Positions 1-7,937 of a stretch of 16,376 bases of DNA are shown piece after piece. The notes under the pieces are model-generated. The model did not search any database. It was not told the origin of the DNA and saw only the letters and a list, made by a program, of their open reading frames with translations. The position numbers and the translations under genes were made by a program. Position 1 is the stretch's first letter; the number at the start of each line of letters is the position of its first letter. Origin of the DNA: JANNHP01 sp031404455 (GTDB lineage Bacteria; Planctomycetota; JAJSAM01; JAJVHW01); contig JANNHP010000053.1 in NCBI GenBank assembly GCA_031404455.1, positions 1 to 16,376 on the forward strand. The letters run 5' to 3'.

Positions 1-1002
1 CAACGTGCAGGAGACTTCAATTTCGCCGGTTTCGGTGAACTTGATGGCATTGTTGATCAGGTTGATGAGTACCTGCCCCAGCCGCAGCGGGTCTCCGATG
101 AGGTGACGCGGTACGGTGTGCGGCACCTGGAACAGGTATTCCAGACGCTTGTCGGCCGCACCCTGGCTGGTGACTACGGCCAGGTTGGACAGCACATCAT
201 CGAGGTTGAAAGGAATTTTTTCCACATAGTACTTGCCCGCCTCGATCTTGGAAAAATCGAGAATGTCGTTGATGATTCCGAGCAGTGATTGCGCCGCCGT
301 CTGGATATTGCCAACATAATTGTGCTGCTTGGGATTGAGTTCGGTGCGCAGCGCAAGATGCGCCATGCCGATGATGGCGTTCATCGGGGTTCGGATCTCG
401 TGACTCATGTTCGCAAGAAAATCGGATTTCGCCTTGGCGGAATCTTCGGCCTTCAGGCGCGCGGCCTGCAGCGCCGCCTCGTTCTCGCGCAGCGCGTGGT
501 TCATGTATTGACTGGCGGTGTTTTGTTTGCGCAGCAAAAAAATAATGGCAAGACCTACCGCTGCGATGGACAGGAAATACAGCAGCGAGTATTTAAAGGT
601 CCAGACGTTTAGGGGAAGCGGCTGCTTGACCGAGATTTCCTGGATGCCGCGCACATCCCCGACTTTCCAATCGTGTTTCAGGCTCTCGGGATGAGAATTG
701 TGGCAATTGACGCAGGCGGGACCCATCAGAATCGGTGTAATCACGCGTACTTGTGTGTTCAGGCCTGACGTGATGACCTCCACCTTTGGTATTTTCTCGG
801 CTTCCAACCGTAGGCTTGCCAATGCCTCCTTCTCGAATTCGTCAAGCCCGTGCGGCTCTCGATTCTTGAATGGAGAATCTGAGACAAAACGATAAGTCAC
901 GTTCGACTGGTTTTCCGAGACAACACTGCCAAGCGCAAGAGATAAGGCCGCCGGTATCGGGATCGCACCCGGCACTTCCCGGTAATTGGGCAGAACCTGG
1001 AT
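1..1002 (-). CDS. Sensor histidine kinase with DUF3365/Tll0287-like heme-type sensor domain, partial at both ends
   Basis: The minus strand is open in one frame from the join near 1002 to the window edge. In order of translation: a DUF3365 (Tll0287-like) segment with LPNYREVPGAIPIPAALSL (about 990-934); a CVNCH motif (700-714, CxxCH) followed by NSHP; one membrane helix (about 600-520) ending in LLRKQN; a short coiled linker; and a HisKA domain with NMSHEIRTPMNAIIG, the phospho-accepting His codon being 400-402. The start of the HATPase domain has GDPLRLGQVL and the N box NLINNAIKF (37-63). The rest of the ATPase domain, and any receiver domain, lies outside the window. By family knowledge, the CxxCH in such sensors can bind heme c, and the kinase senses redox or small ligands outside the cytoplasmic membrane; the ligand here is unknown. 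The N-terminal signal/membrane anchor is missing because the sequence switches near 1002. Codon use is clearly less GC-biased than in every other gene here. Confidence 0.9.
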   Translation of the reverse strand, partial: MQVLPNYREVPGAIPIPAALSLALGSVVSENQSNVTYRFVSDSPFKNREPHGLDEFEKEALASLRLEAEKIPKVEVITSGLNTQVRVITPILMGPACVNCHNSHPESLKHDWKVGDVRGIQEISVKQPLPLNVWTFKYSLLYFLSIAAVGLAIIFLLRKQNTASQYMNHALRENEAALQAARLKAEDSAKAKSDFLANMSHEIRTPMNAIIGMAHLALRTELNPKQHNYVGNIQTAAQSLLGIINDILDFSKIEAGKYYVEKIPFNLDDVLSNLAVVTSQGAADKRLEYLFQVPHTVPRHLIGDPLRLGQVLINLINNAIKFTETGEIEVSCTL

Positions 1003-1010
1003 CGACTCGC
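1000..1010. other. Junction between two compositionally different DNA segments (probable assembly chimera)
   Basis: To the left, the minus strand encodes a conserved sensor domain that runs unbroken to about 1002. To the right, the plus strand encodes a beta-sandwich domain that is homologous to the next gene from about 1023 and lacks roughly 200 upstream residues compared with it. Both genes are cut at the same point, and base composition and codon use change there too. I see no insertion sequence, integrase, tRNA or target-site repeat at the break. Chimeric assembly is the simplest reading; illegitimate recombination is the alternative. Confidence 0.75.
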
Positions 1011-4000
1011 GCGAACGAGGCCGACGCCGCGATCCGGCTCGGTTCCGACGAGGCCGTCCGCGCGTGGTGGAACGGCAAGGAAGTCGTCTCTCGCGACCTG
1101 CGGCGCCAGATGGGCTTCGACCAGGACGTGGCCGGCGTGCGGCTGAACGCTGGCTGGAACGTGCTCCTCGTCAAGGTCCACGACCAGACGGGCGAGTGGG
1201 GCTTTCGCGTCCGGCTCACCGCCTCCGACGGATCGCCGCTCGCGGGCGTGACGTTCGCCGGGAGCCGCGAGGAGGCCGCGGAGGCGCTGAAGGCGAAGCC
1301 GGCCGCGGCCGAGTTCACCGGCGCGGTCGCAGGCGGCGCGAAGCAGTTCTACGACGGCGTCGCGGGCAAGGGCGGCGGCCAGGCCGCGCGCGACCTCTTC
1401 CACCTCGGCTGGCTGCACTACCGCCGCGGCTTCGACTCCGTCGCCGACAGGAAGGCCGAGAACCTGCTCCAGAAGGCCGCCGAGGCCGAGCCGCAGAACG
1501 CCGTCTACCGCTTCCACTACGCCGAGGCCGCGGCACCGCCGACCGAGCTCTCCGTCGAGAAGGAGGAGAACCGCCAGCGCTCCGGGCGCGAGAAGGCGAT
1601 CGAGGTCGATCCGACGTACGCCGTCGCGTACCGCGCGCTCGCCTCGTACTACAGCTCGTCGCTCATCAACCTGGAGAAGGCCGAGCAGCTCCTGCGCAAG
1701 GCGCTCGAGGTGAACGCCGACTTCTGGCAGGCGCGCCTCGATCTCGCGCAGGTGCTCGAGCGCCGCGGACTCGTCGCGCCGGCCGCGGTCGAGACCGAGA
1801 AGGCGCTCGCGTCGGCGAAGGCCGCCGGCGTCGAGGAGGCCGCGCGCGCCACGGCGGCGCAGGCCGACAAGAACGGCATGGGCCGCGACGCCGCGATCGC
1901 GTGGCGCGAGGTGCTGAAGCTCGACGCGCGCAGCAACGACGTCCGCCGCAAGGTCGCCGAGCTCGCGGCGCGCGCGCTCGACACCGAGGGCGCCGTGGCC
2001 GTGCTCGACGAGATCGCCGCGTGGAACCAGTACGACATCGGCGCGCGCGCGCGCAAGGCCGAGCTCTACGAGGGCAAGGGCGACTGGGCGTCGGCAGAGA
2101 CGGCGCTCAAGGACGCGCTGAAGATCGCGCCCGAGGACGACAACCTCCTCCAGTCGCTCGCCCGCGTGCAGGCGAAGGCCGGCCGCGAGAAGGACGCTCT
2201 CGTCACGATGCGCGAGGCGCTCCGCGTCAACCCGAAGCTCCAGGCGCTCGAGCGCTACGTGGAGTTCCTCGACCCCGAGGCGGCGCCCTACGAGGACGAC
2301 TTCAAGATCGACATCGCTTCGCTCGTCGAGAAGGCGAAGGGCTACGAGAACAAGGAGAACGACGGCTGGATCGTGCTCCTCGACCAGACGGTGACGAAGG
2401 TCAACCGCGACGGCACGGCCTCCAACTACACGCACATGGCCGCGAAGATCCTCACCGACGCCGGCGTGAAGAACTTCGACACCTACTGGGCGAACGCCTG
2501 GCAGGGCGAGGCGTTCAAGTGGAAGGTCGCGCGCGTCGTGAAGAAGGACGGCTCGGTCGTCGACGCGAAGACGCAGTCGCAGTACGGCATGCACCAGTCG
2601 GACTTCCCGCCGCTCGAGCACGGCGACGTGGTGGACGTGGAGTACCGCCGCGACGAGCGAGAGCAGAGCGTCTTCGGCGACTACTACGGCGAGACGATGT
2701 TCTTCGCCGACAGCGTTCCGATGCTCCTCTCCACGTGGACGCTGCTCACGCCCGCCGAGCGCACCTTCTACTTCCACCAGCGCAACATGGACGTGAAGGC
2801 CGAGGAATCGACGCGCGACGAGGGCAAGACGCGCGTCTACTCGTGGAAGCGGGAAGACATCGCGAAGATCAAGAACGAGCCCCTGATGCCCGACGCCCGC
2901 GAGATCCGGCCGCAGGTGCAGGTCACGACCTACAAGGACTGGAACGAGTTCGCGAAGTGGTGGGGCGCGATGATCCGCGACCAGTACATCGCGAGCGACG
3001 AGATGAAGGAGAAGGTCAAGGAGCTCGTCCTCGGCAAGGAGACGCGGCTCGAGAAGGTCCGCGCCATCTACGAGTTCGTCTGCGGCGACATCACGTACCA
3101 GGCCTGGCCCTTCGGCCCGCACGGCTACAAGCCGTACACGGCGACGGCGATCTACGACAAGAAGGAGGGCGACTGCAAGGACAAGGCCCTTCTCTTCAAC
3201 ACGATGATCAAGGAGATCGGCGTCGACGGCTACATGGTGCTCATCAACGCCTCGCAGTTCAGGAGCGAAGAGGACCTGACGCTCGCGCAGGTCGGCCACT
3301 TCAACCACTGCATCGCCTACGTCCCCGACACCGACGGCAAGGGCACGCCGCTCTGGTTCGACGGCACGGCCGAGTACGCGTCCGCGATGCTGCCGCCCAC
3401 GTCCGACCAGGGCGCAAAGGTCGTCGTCGTCAAGCCCGAAGGGGCTGAGGTGATGACGATCCCGAAGGCTTCGCCCGAGACGTTCGGCATCTCGCAGAAG
3501 TGGAAGATCGCGGTCCACGCGGACGGCAGCGCCACAGCCACGTGCGAGCGCACCTGGCTCGGCGACTTCGCCATCGGCGCGCGCCAGCAGTTCAGCGTCG
3601 AGGGCCAGCGCCAGCAGGTGCTGCAGCAGATGTTCACGCCCACTCTCGGCAAGCTGAAGATCACCGACACGAAGTTCGACGACCTGAAGGACCTCAGCAA
3701 GCCCGAGGCGAAGTTCACGGTCACCTTCGAGCTCGAGAAGTTCGCGAAGGGCTCGGGCGACACCGTCTCGCTGCCCACGCAGTTCAACGACGCGCAGATC
3801 GCCCAGATGATGCAGGGCATCCGGATGCTCGTGGCGGCACCGAAGCGCGAGCAGGACCTGCTCCTCACGACGATGGCGATCAACTTCCACGACGACGTGG
3901 AGTACGAACTCCCCGCCGGATGGACCGTCGTCGCAGCACCCGAGGACGCGTCGATCGACCTTCCGAGCGTTGGGTTCACCTCGACCGCCAAAGCCGACGG

Positions 4001-4190
4001 GACGAAGCTCCACCTCACGCGCGACGTCCGCCTCAAGGGGCCGCGCGTGAAGACGACCGACTACCCCGCCTTCCGCGAGTCGGCGGCGAAGGGCTTCGCC
4101 CTCCTGCAGCAGCAGTGGAAGGTGAAGAAGGGCGACGCGGTCCCGGCGGCGGAGCCGGCCGACAAGCCGAAGGACGCGGGCGTCAAGTAG
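1005..4190 (+). CDS. TPR / DUF3857 / transglutaminase-like protein, catalytic triad intact, 5' truncated
   Basis: Large probably exported protein; its N-terminus, including any signal peptide, is lost at the join. Visible order: end of a beta-sandwich with LGSDEAVRAWWNGKEV and LNAGWNVLLVKV (about 1035-1215); TPR helices (about 1380-2260); DUF3857 (about 2330-2900); transglutaminase-like core (about 3000-3430); C-terminal beta domain to 4190. The core has the papain-like triad: Cys in GDCKDKA (codon 3174-3176), His in FNHCIAYV (3306-3308), Asp in LWFDGTAEY (3360-3362). The family includes transglutaminases and thiol peptidases; the substrate here is unknown. An in-frame ATG at 870 gives a longer reading frame, but its first ~45 codons are antisense to the kinase sensor domain, so I reject it as the start. 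The gene is followed after 97 nt by a paralog with the same architecture. Confident for architecture, low for specific function. Confidence 0.9.
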   Translation, partial: TRANEADAAIRLGSDEAVRAWWNGKEVVSRDLRRQMGFDQDVAGVRLNAGWNVLLVKVHDQTGEWGFRVRLTASDGSPLAGVTFAGSREEAAEALKAKPAAAEFTGAVAGGAKQFYDGVAGKGGGQAARDLFHLGWLHYRRGFDSVADRKAENLLQKAAEAEPQNAVYRFHYAEAAAPPTELSVEKEENRQRSGREKAIEVDPTYAVAYRALASYYSSSLINLEKAEQLLRKALEVNADFWQARLDLAQVLERRGLVAPAAVETEKALASAKAAGVEEAARATAAQADKNGMGRDAAIAWREVLKLDARSNDVRRKVAELAARALDTEGAVAVLDEIAAWNQYDIGARARKAELYEGKGDWASAETALKDALKIAPEDDNLLQSLARVQAKAGREKDALVTMREALRVNPKLQALERYVEFLDPEAAPYEDDFKIDIASLVEKAKGYENKENDGWIVLLDQTVTKVNRDGTASNYTHMAAKILTDAGVKNFDTYWANAWQGEAFKWKVARVVKKDGSVVDAKTQSQYGMHQSDFPPLEHGDVVDVEYRRDEREQSVFGDYYGETMFFADSVPMLLSTWTLLTPAERTFYFHQRNMDVKAEESTRDEGKTRVYSWKREDIAKIKNEPLMPDAREIRPQVQVTTYKDWNEFAKWWGAMIRDQYIASDEMKEKVKELVLGKETRLEKVRAIYEFVCGDITYQAWPFGPHGYKPYTATAIYDKKEGDCKDKALLFNTMIKEIGVDGYMVLINASQFRSEEDLTLAQVGHFNHCIAYVPDTDGKGTPLWFDGTAEYASAMLPPTSDQGAKVVVVKPEGAEVMTIPKASPETFGISQKWKIAVHADGSATATCERTWLGDFAIGARQQFSVEGQRQQVLQQMFTPTLGKLKITDTKFDDLKDLSKPEAKFTVTFELEKFAKGSGDTVSLPTQFNDAQIAQMMQGIRMLVAAPKREQDLLLTTMAINFHDDVEYELPAGWTVVAAPEDASIDLPSVGFTSTAKADGTKLHLTRDVRLKGPRVKTTDYPAFRESAAKGFALLQQQWKVKKGDAVPAAEPADKPKDAGVK

Positions 4191-4226
4191 CGCGCACGAC
4201 GTCCGAGACCACCCGAGAGACACAGG

Positions 4227-4261
4227 TCCCCGGCAGCCGCGCTGAGTGCGACTGCCGGGGA
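4227..4261 (+). terminator. Strong hairpin in the gap between the two paralogs (attenuator, terminator or mRNA-processing element)
   Basis: TCCCCGGCAG (4227-4236) is perfectly complementary to CTGCCGGGGA (4252-4261). The 15-nt loop can add three more pairs (CGC 4238-4240 with GCG 4248-4250). It begins 36 nt after the stop of the upstream gene and ends 26 nt before the ATG of the downstream one. It is followed by AAATCGTT rather than a T tract, so it is not a classical intrinsic terminator. Partial termination or protection of the upstream mRNA's 3' end are both plausible. Confidence 0.55.
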
Positions 4262-4287
4262 AATCGTTCCGACACCCGAGGGAAGAC

Positions 4288-7200
4288 ATGATGCGACGCT
4301 TCGTGATGAGCCTCGTCGCGCTGGCGCTCTGCGCCGCGCCATTCGCTCCGGCACTCGCCGACGACGCGTCGGCCGCCCGCGCGGTCGCGGGCTCCGAGAA
4401 GGAGGCGCGAGGCGACTTCGACGGATGGCTGCCCGACCTCGCGTCGGCTGTCGCGAGCGACCCCGCGTCGCCCTTCGCGGGCGCGGCGCTCCTGAAGGTC
4501 CGCGCGCTCATGGGCAGCGCCGCCGACCCGACGGTCGTCGAGAAGGCGCTCGACCCCATCCTCGCGCGCGGCCTCTCCGACGGGGCGATGGACGAGACCG
4601 TCCGCGACGTTCTCGCCGAGCGGGCGCGCTCGCGCGGCGACTTCGAGAAGGCGCGGTCCTACGACGCGCCGCGCGGATACCTCAACCGCGTCGCGGTCGC
4701 GGGTCCGTTCGGCTGGAGCTCGGGCGCCCTCGTGCACAGGAAGTACCCGCCCGAGGCGCGCGACCTCGATCCCAAGGCGTCGATGCAGGGCCTCTGGGGT
4801 CCGGTCCGCTGGCTGCCGATGCCGGTCGACGCCGGGAACGCGTGGATCTCGCCGATGGAGCAGATCCGCCGCGGCGACGGCGTCGTCTACGCGCTCGCCC
4901 GCGTCAAGTCCCCCGCCGCGCGCACGGTCGCGCTGAAGGCGTACTGCCAGGACTCGTTCGCGGTGATCGTGGACGGCGTCGCGGCGATCCTCGCCGACCG
5001 CGACCGCGACCAGGTGCCGACCGAGGTCTGGGCGACCGCGCGGCTCGAGGCGGGCTGGAACCGCATTCTCGTGAAGGTCGCGGGCAGCTCGCCGTTCGCG
5101 CTGAAGCTCTGCGACCCCGCGACGGCACTCCCCGTCCTCGACCTCGAGGAGGGCGATCCGCTCGGCGGCGCCGAGATGCCCGCCGTCACGGGTGACGCGG
5201 AACTTCGCACCTATCGCACTCCCGCCGAGCGCGCGCTCGCCGCGGCGAAGTCCGACCCGGCGATGACCGCGGCGGCCGCGTACCTCTGCGACGACGAGGG
5301 CAGGAAGTGGGACGCGTACACCGCGTTCGCGGCCGCGGCGGCGAACGTCAAGGACGACGACAAGGTCCTCCACGCCAACGTCCACGCGGCGTTCGGACGG
5401 TTCCTGTCGAACTTCGGGGAGTTCCCCGATGTGCAGCGCAAGCTGCGCGCGAAGGCGGAGTTCGAGGCCGTGATCGCCTCGTACCCGACGCACAACTCCG
5501 CGAGGGTCCGCCTCGCCGACTACGTCAACGACGACGACCACCCGGACGCCGCCGTGAAGGCTCTGCGCGAGCAGATCAAGGCGCAGCCCACCGCGACCGC
5601 GTGGATGGCCGTCGCCCGGATCGCGCGGCAGCGCGGCTGGGAGAAGGAATCGATCGACGCGGCCACGGAGGCGGCGAAGCTCTCGCCGAACAACATCGAG
5701 GCGCTGCGGTTCCTCCTCGACTTCGACAAGAAGTACGGCAACGCGGCACAGGCCGCGGCCCGGACGAAGCGGCTCCTCGAGATCGACGCCGAGAACGGCG
5801 AGGCCCTGAACGACACGGTCGGGGAGTTGCGCGCGCAGGGCAGGCACGAGGAGGCGCTGAAGGCCGTGCGCACGTACGCCGCGCGCTGGCCCGGCACGCT
5901 CTCGTGGCGCCAGCAAGTCGTCGCTCTGCTGCGCGCGCTCGGGAAGGACGACGAGGCGCTCGCCGAGCTCCGTTCGCTCGCGGCGCTCGTCCCCGAGGAG
6001 GACAGCTATCCGCGCGGGATCGCGCAGATCCTCGAGGGCAAGGGCGACACGGCGGGTGCCCTCGAGAGCTACAAGCGAAGCCTCGCGTGCGAGCCGTTCC
6101 AGCCCGCGGTCTGGCGCGCGGTTGCGCGGATCGAGGGCGGCGAGATCGACTTCGGCGCGCCGTTCGAACCGTCGGTCGACGAACTCCTCGCGAAGCTCCC
6201 GACGACGGAGGAGATGAAGAAGGCGCACCCGAAGGCTGTCGCCGTGACGGTGCTCGACCACTGCGTCACGCGCGTCCGCGCCGACGGAACGGCGCAGAGC
6301 TACGTGCACATGGTGTGGAAGCTCCTCGACGAGAACGCGGTGAAGAAGTACGGCGACGTCGACAACTCGGGCGAACTGCTCACCGTCCGCGCCATCCTCC
6401 CCGACGGCCGCGTGATGGAGCCGACGGGCCTGCCCGGGCGCGCCTACAACATGGAGGGACTCGTCCCCGGCACCGTCATCGAGCACCGCTACCTCCAGTC
6501 GCAGCGCTCGACGCCGAAGGGCTACGACGGCGGCCTCTTCTACTTCCAGGACGCGGAGTTCCGCCAGGAGCCGAACCCGGTGCTGCTCTCGCGCTTCGTG
6601 GTCATCTCGCCCGAGTCGCTGAAGCTCGAGCCGGTCAAGCGCAACTACGACGGCGAGCCCGTCGTCGAGACGAAGGACGGCGTGACCGTCACCACGTGGG
6701 AGAAGCGCGACATGCCGCGCATCGAGCCCGAGCGCTTCATGCCCGACGCGCAGGAGATCGTGCCGCTCGCCGACTACTCCCGTCAGCCGTCGTACGACGA
6801 CGTGAACTGGCAGATGCTCGCGCGCCGCGAGAACACGCGCCCCACGCCGATGCTCGAGGAGGTCGTCGCGAAGGTCGTGACGAGCGGCATGAGCGACATG
6901 GAGAAGCTCCGCGCGCTCTACGACCACGTGAACGACGAGATCACCGGCGAGGACGGCGGCGGCGAAGGCCCGACTGCGACGCTCCTCGCGAAGGCCGGCG
7001 ACCGCGGACAGCTCTTCGAGGCGCTCGTGCGCATCGCGGGAGTGCCGTACCGGAGCGCGCGCGCGATGCCGTGGAACGGCGAGGGCCGGACGGGTCCGGT
7101 GCGCATGGACGCGAACGTCTTCTCGATGCCGTTCCTCTGGCTCCTCCCGAAGGACGCGGAACCCGTGCCCTTCGTGATGATGAGCCGCCTCTCGCCGTTC

Positions 7201-7935
7201 GGACTCCTGCCCGACGCGTACCGCGGCAGCACCGCCTTCGTCACCGACGAAGAGGGCGGATCGATCCGGCGTCTCGCCGCCGGCGGCCCCGACCTGCTCG
7301 ACTCGTCCTCCTTCGAGATCCGGCTCGGCGCCGACGCGAAGGGCACCACGATCTCGGGCTCGATCTGGAACCGCGGCGCCGAGGACTACGAGGCGAAGCG
7401 CGGCGTCATGGAGGCGCCCGAGGACGACCGCAGGAAGTGGGCGGAGTCCACGTTCGCCCGCTACTTCGCGTCTCCCTCGCTCGAGAAGGCCGAGTTCCCC
7501 GGGCTCGAGACGCGCGGGGCCGTGTTCGAGATGAAGCTCTCGGGCACGATGACGAACTACGTCCAGGCGCAGGGCGACGAGTACGTCGTCTCGCTCGGGC
7601 TCCCGCGCATCAACATGTCGCAGCGCTTCGTCGAGCGCGCGGACCGCGTCTTCGACCTCGTGCTGAACGCGCGCGACGACCGTCTCGACGAGTTCTCGAT
7701 CGTCACGGGCGGCGCATTCGCCGTGAAGCACGTCCCCGAGGACCACGTCGTCTTCCACCGTCTCGGAACGTACTCCCTGACGTGGCGCGACCTCGGCGAC
7801 AGGATCGTCGTGCGGCGCGAGGTGCACCTGCACCCGGCGCGCTATCGTGCCGACGAGTACAAGGCGTTCGTCGCGTGGTGCAAGGCCGTGGACGACGCCG
7901 AGGAACGCAAGCTCGAACTCCGGAAGGTGAAGTAG
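4288..7935 (+). CDS. TPR / DUF3857 / degenerate transglutaminase-like exported protein (probable pseudoenzyme paralog)
   Basis: Protein of 1215 residues, full length. A signal peptide (MMRRFVMSLVALALCAAPFA, likely cleaved after ALA near residue 25) points to export. Then follow a poorly recognised N-terminal region, a beta-sandwich (about 208-285, with LEAGWNRILVKV), TPR helices (about 370-620), DUF3857 (about 650-830), a transglutaminase-like region (about 835-995) and a C-terminal beta domain (to 1215). The order matches the upstream gene, so this is a tandem paralog. Where that gene has GDCKDKA this one has GDRGQLF: the nucleophile Cys is replaced by Arg906, and I find no FNH or WxDGT motif afterwards. 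It is probably non-catalytic, with a binding or regulatory role; this is inference. GAGGGA (4278-4283) supports ATG 4288 or the adjacent ATG 4291; an earlier in-frame ATG at 4246 would precede the signal peptide and lies in the hairpin. The next gene starts 2 nt downstream, so co-transcription is likely. Confidence 0.92.
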   Translation: MMRRFVMSLVALALCAAPFAPALADDASAARAVAGSEKEARGDFDGWLPDLASAVASDPASPFAGAALLKVRALMGSAADPTVVEKALDPILARGLSDGAMDETVRDVLAERARSRGDFEKARSYDAPRGYLNRVAVAGPFGWSSGALVHRKYPPEARDLDPKASMQGLWGPVRWLPMPVDAGNAWISPMEQIRRGDGVVYALARVKSPAARTVALKAYCQDSFAVIVDGVAAILADRDRDQVPTEVWATARLEAGWNRILVKVAGSSPFALKLCDPATALPVLDLEEGDPLGGAEMPAVTGDAELRTYRTPAERALAAAKSDPAMTAAAAYLCDDEGRKWDAYTAFAAAAANVKDDDKVLHANVHAAFGRFLSNFGEFPDVQRKLRAKAEFEAVIASYPTHNSARVRLADYVNDDDHPDAAVKALREQIKAQPTATAWMAVARIARQRGWEKESIDAATEAAKLSPNNIEALRFLLDFDKKYGNAAQAAARTKRLLEIDAENGEALNDTVGELRAQGRHEEALKAVRTYAARWPGTLSWRQQVVALLRALGKDDEALAELRSLAALVPEEDSYPRGIAQILEGKGDTAGALESYKRSLACEPFQPAVWRAVARIEGGEIDFGAPFEPSVDELLAKLPTTEEMKKAHPKAVAVTVLDHCVTRVRADGTAQSYVHMVWKLLDENAVKKYGDVDNSGELLTVRAILPDGRVMEPTGLPGRAYNMEGLVPGTVIEHRYLQSQRSTPKGYDGGLFYFQDAEFRQEPNPVLLSRFVVISPESLKLEPVKRNYDGEPVVETKDGVTVTTWEKRDMPRIEPERFMPDAQEIVPLADYSRQPSYDDVNWQMLARRENTRPTPMLEEVVAKVVTSGMSDMEKLRALYDHVNDEITGEDGGGEGPTATLLAKAGDRGQLFEALVRIAGVPYRSARAMPWNGEGRTGPVRMDANVFSMPFLWLLPKDAEPVPFVMMSRLSPFGLLPDAYRGSTAFVTDEEGGSIRRLAAGGPDLLDSSSFEIRLGADAKGTTISGSIWNRGAEDYEAKRGVMEAPEDDRRKWAESTFARYFASPSLEKAEFPGLETRGAVFEMKLSGTMTNYVQAQGDEYVVSLGLPRINMSQRFVERADRVFDLVLNARDDRLDEFSIVTGGAFAVKHVPEDHVVFHRLGTYSLTWRDLGDRIVVRREVHLHPARYRADEYKAFVAWCKAVDDAEERKLELRKVK

Positions 7936-7937
7936 CC

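Noticed and set aside
870..1004. Use of ATG 870 as the start of the first transglutaminase-like gene
   Set aside because: These codons are antisense to the conserved sensor domain of the kinase and have no similarity to the paralog; the frame is open there by chance across the junction.
986..3448. Plus-strand open frame of 820 codons
   Set aside because: Arg/Gly-rich frame-shifted shadow of the first transglutaminase gene.
897..4559. Minus-strand open frame of 1220 codons
   Set aside because: Low-complexity Arg/Leu/Val-rich antisense of the two TPR/transglutaminase genes, kept open by extreme third-position GC; no domain or start signal.
4183..7833. Minus-strand open frame of 1216 codons
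   Set aside because: Antisense shadow of the second paralog with no recognisable motif, although its length is striking.
5307..7937. Upstream extension of the HEAT-like lipoprotein frame
   Set aside because: The first 877 codons are an Arg-rich shadow of the second paralog; the lipoprotein signal starting at ATG 7938 marks the real start.
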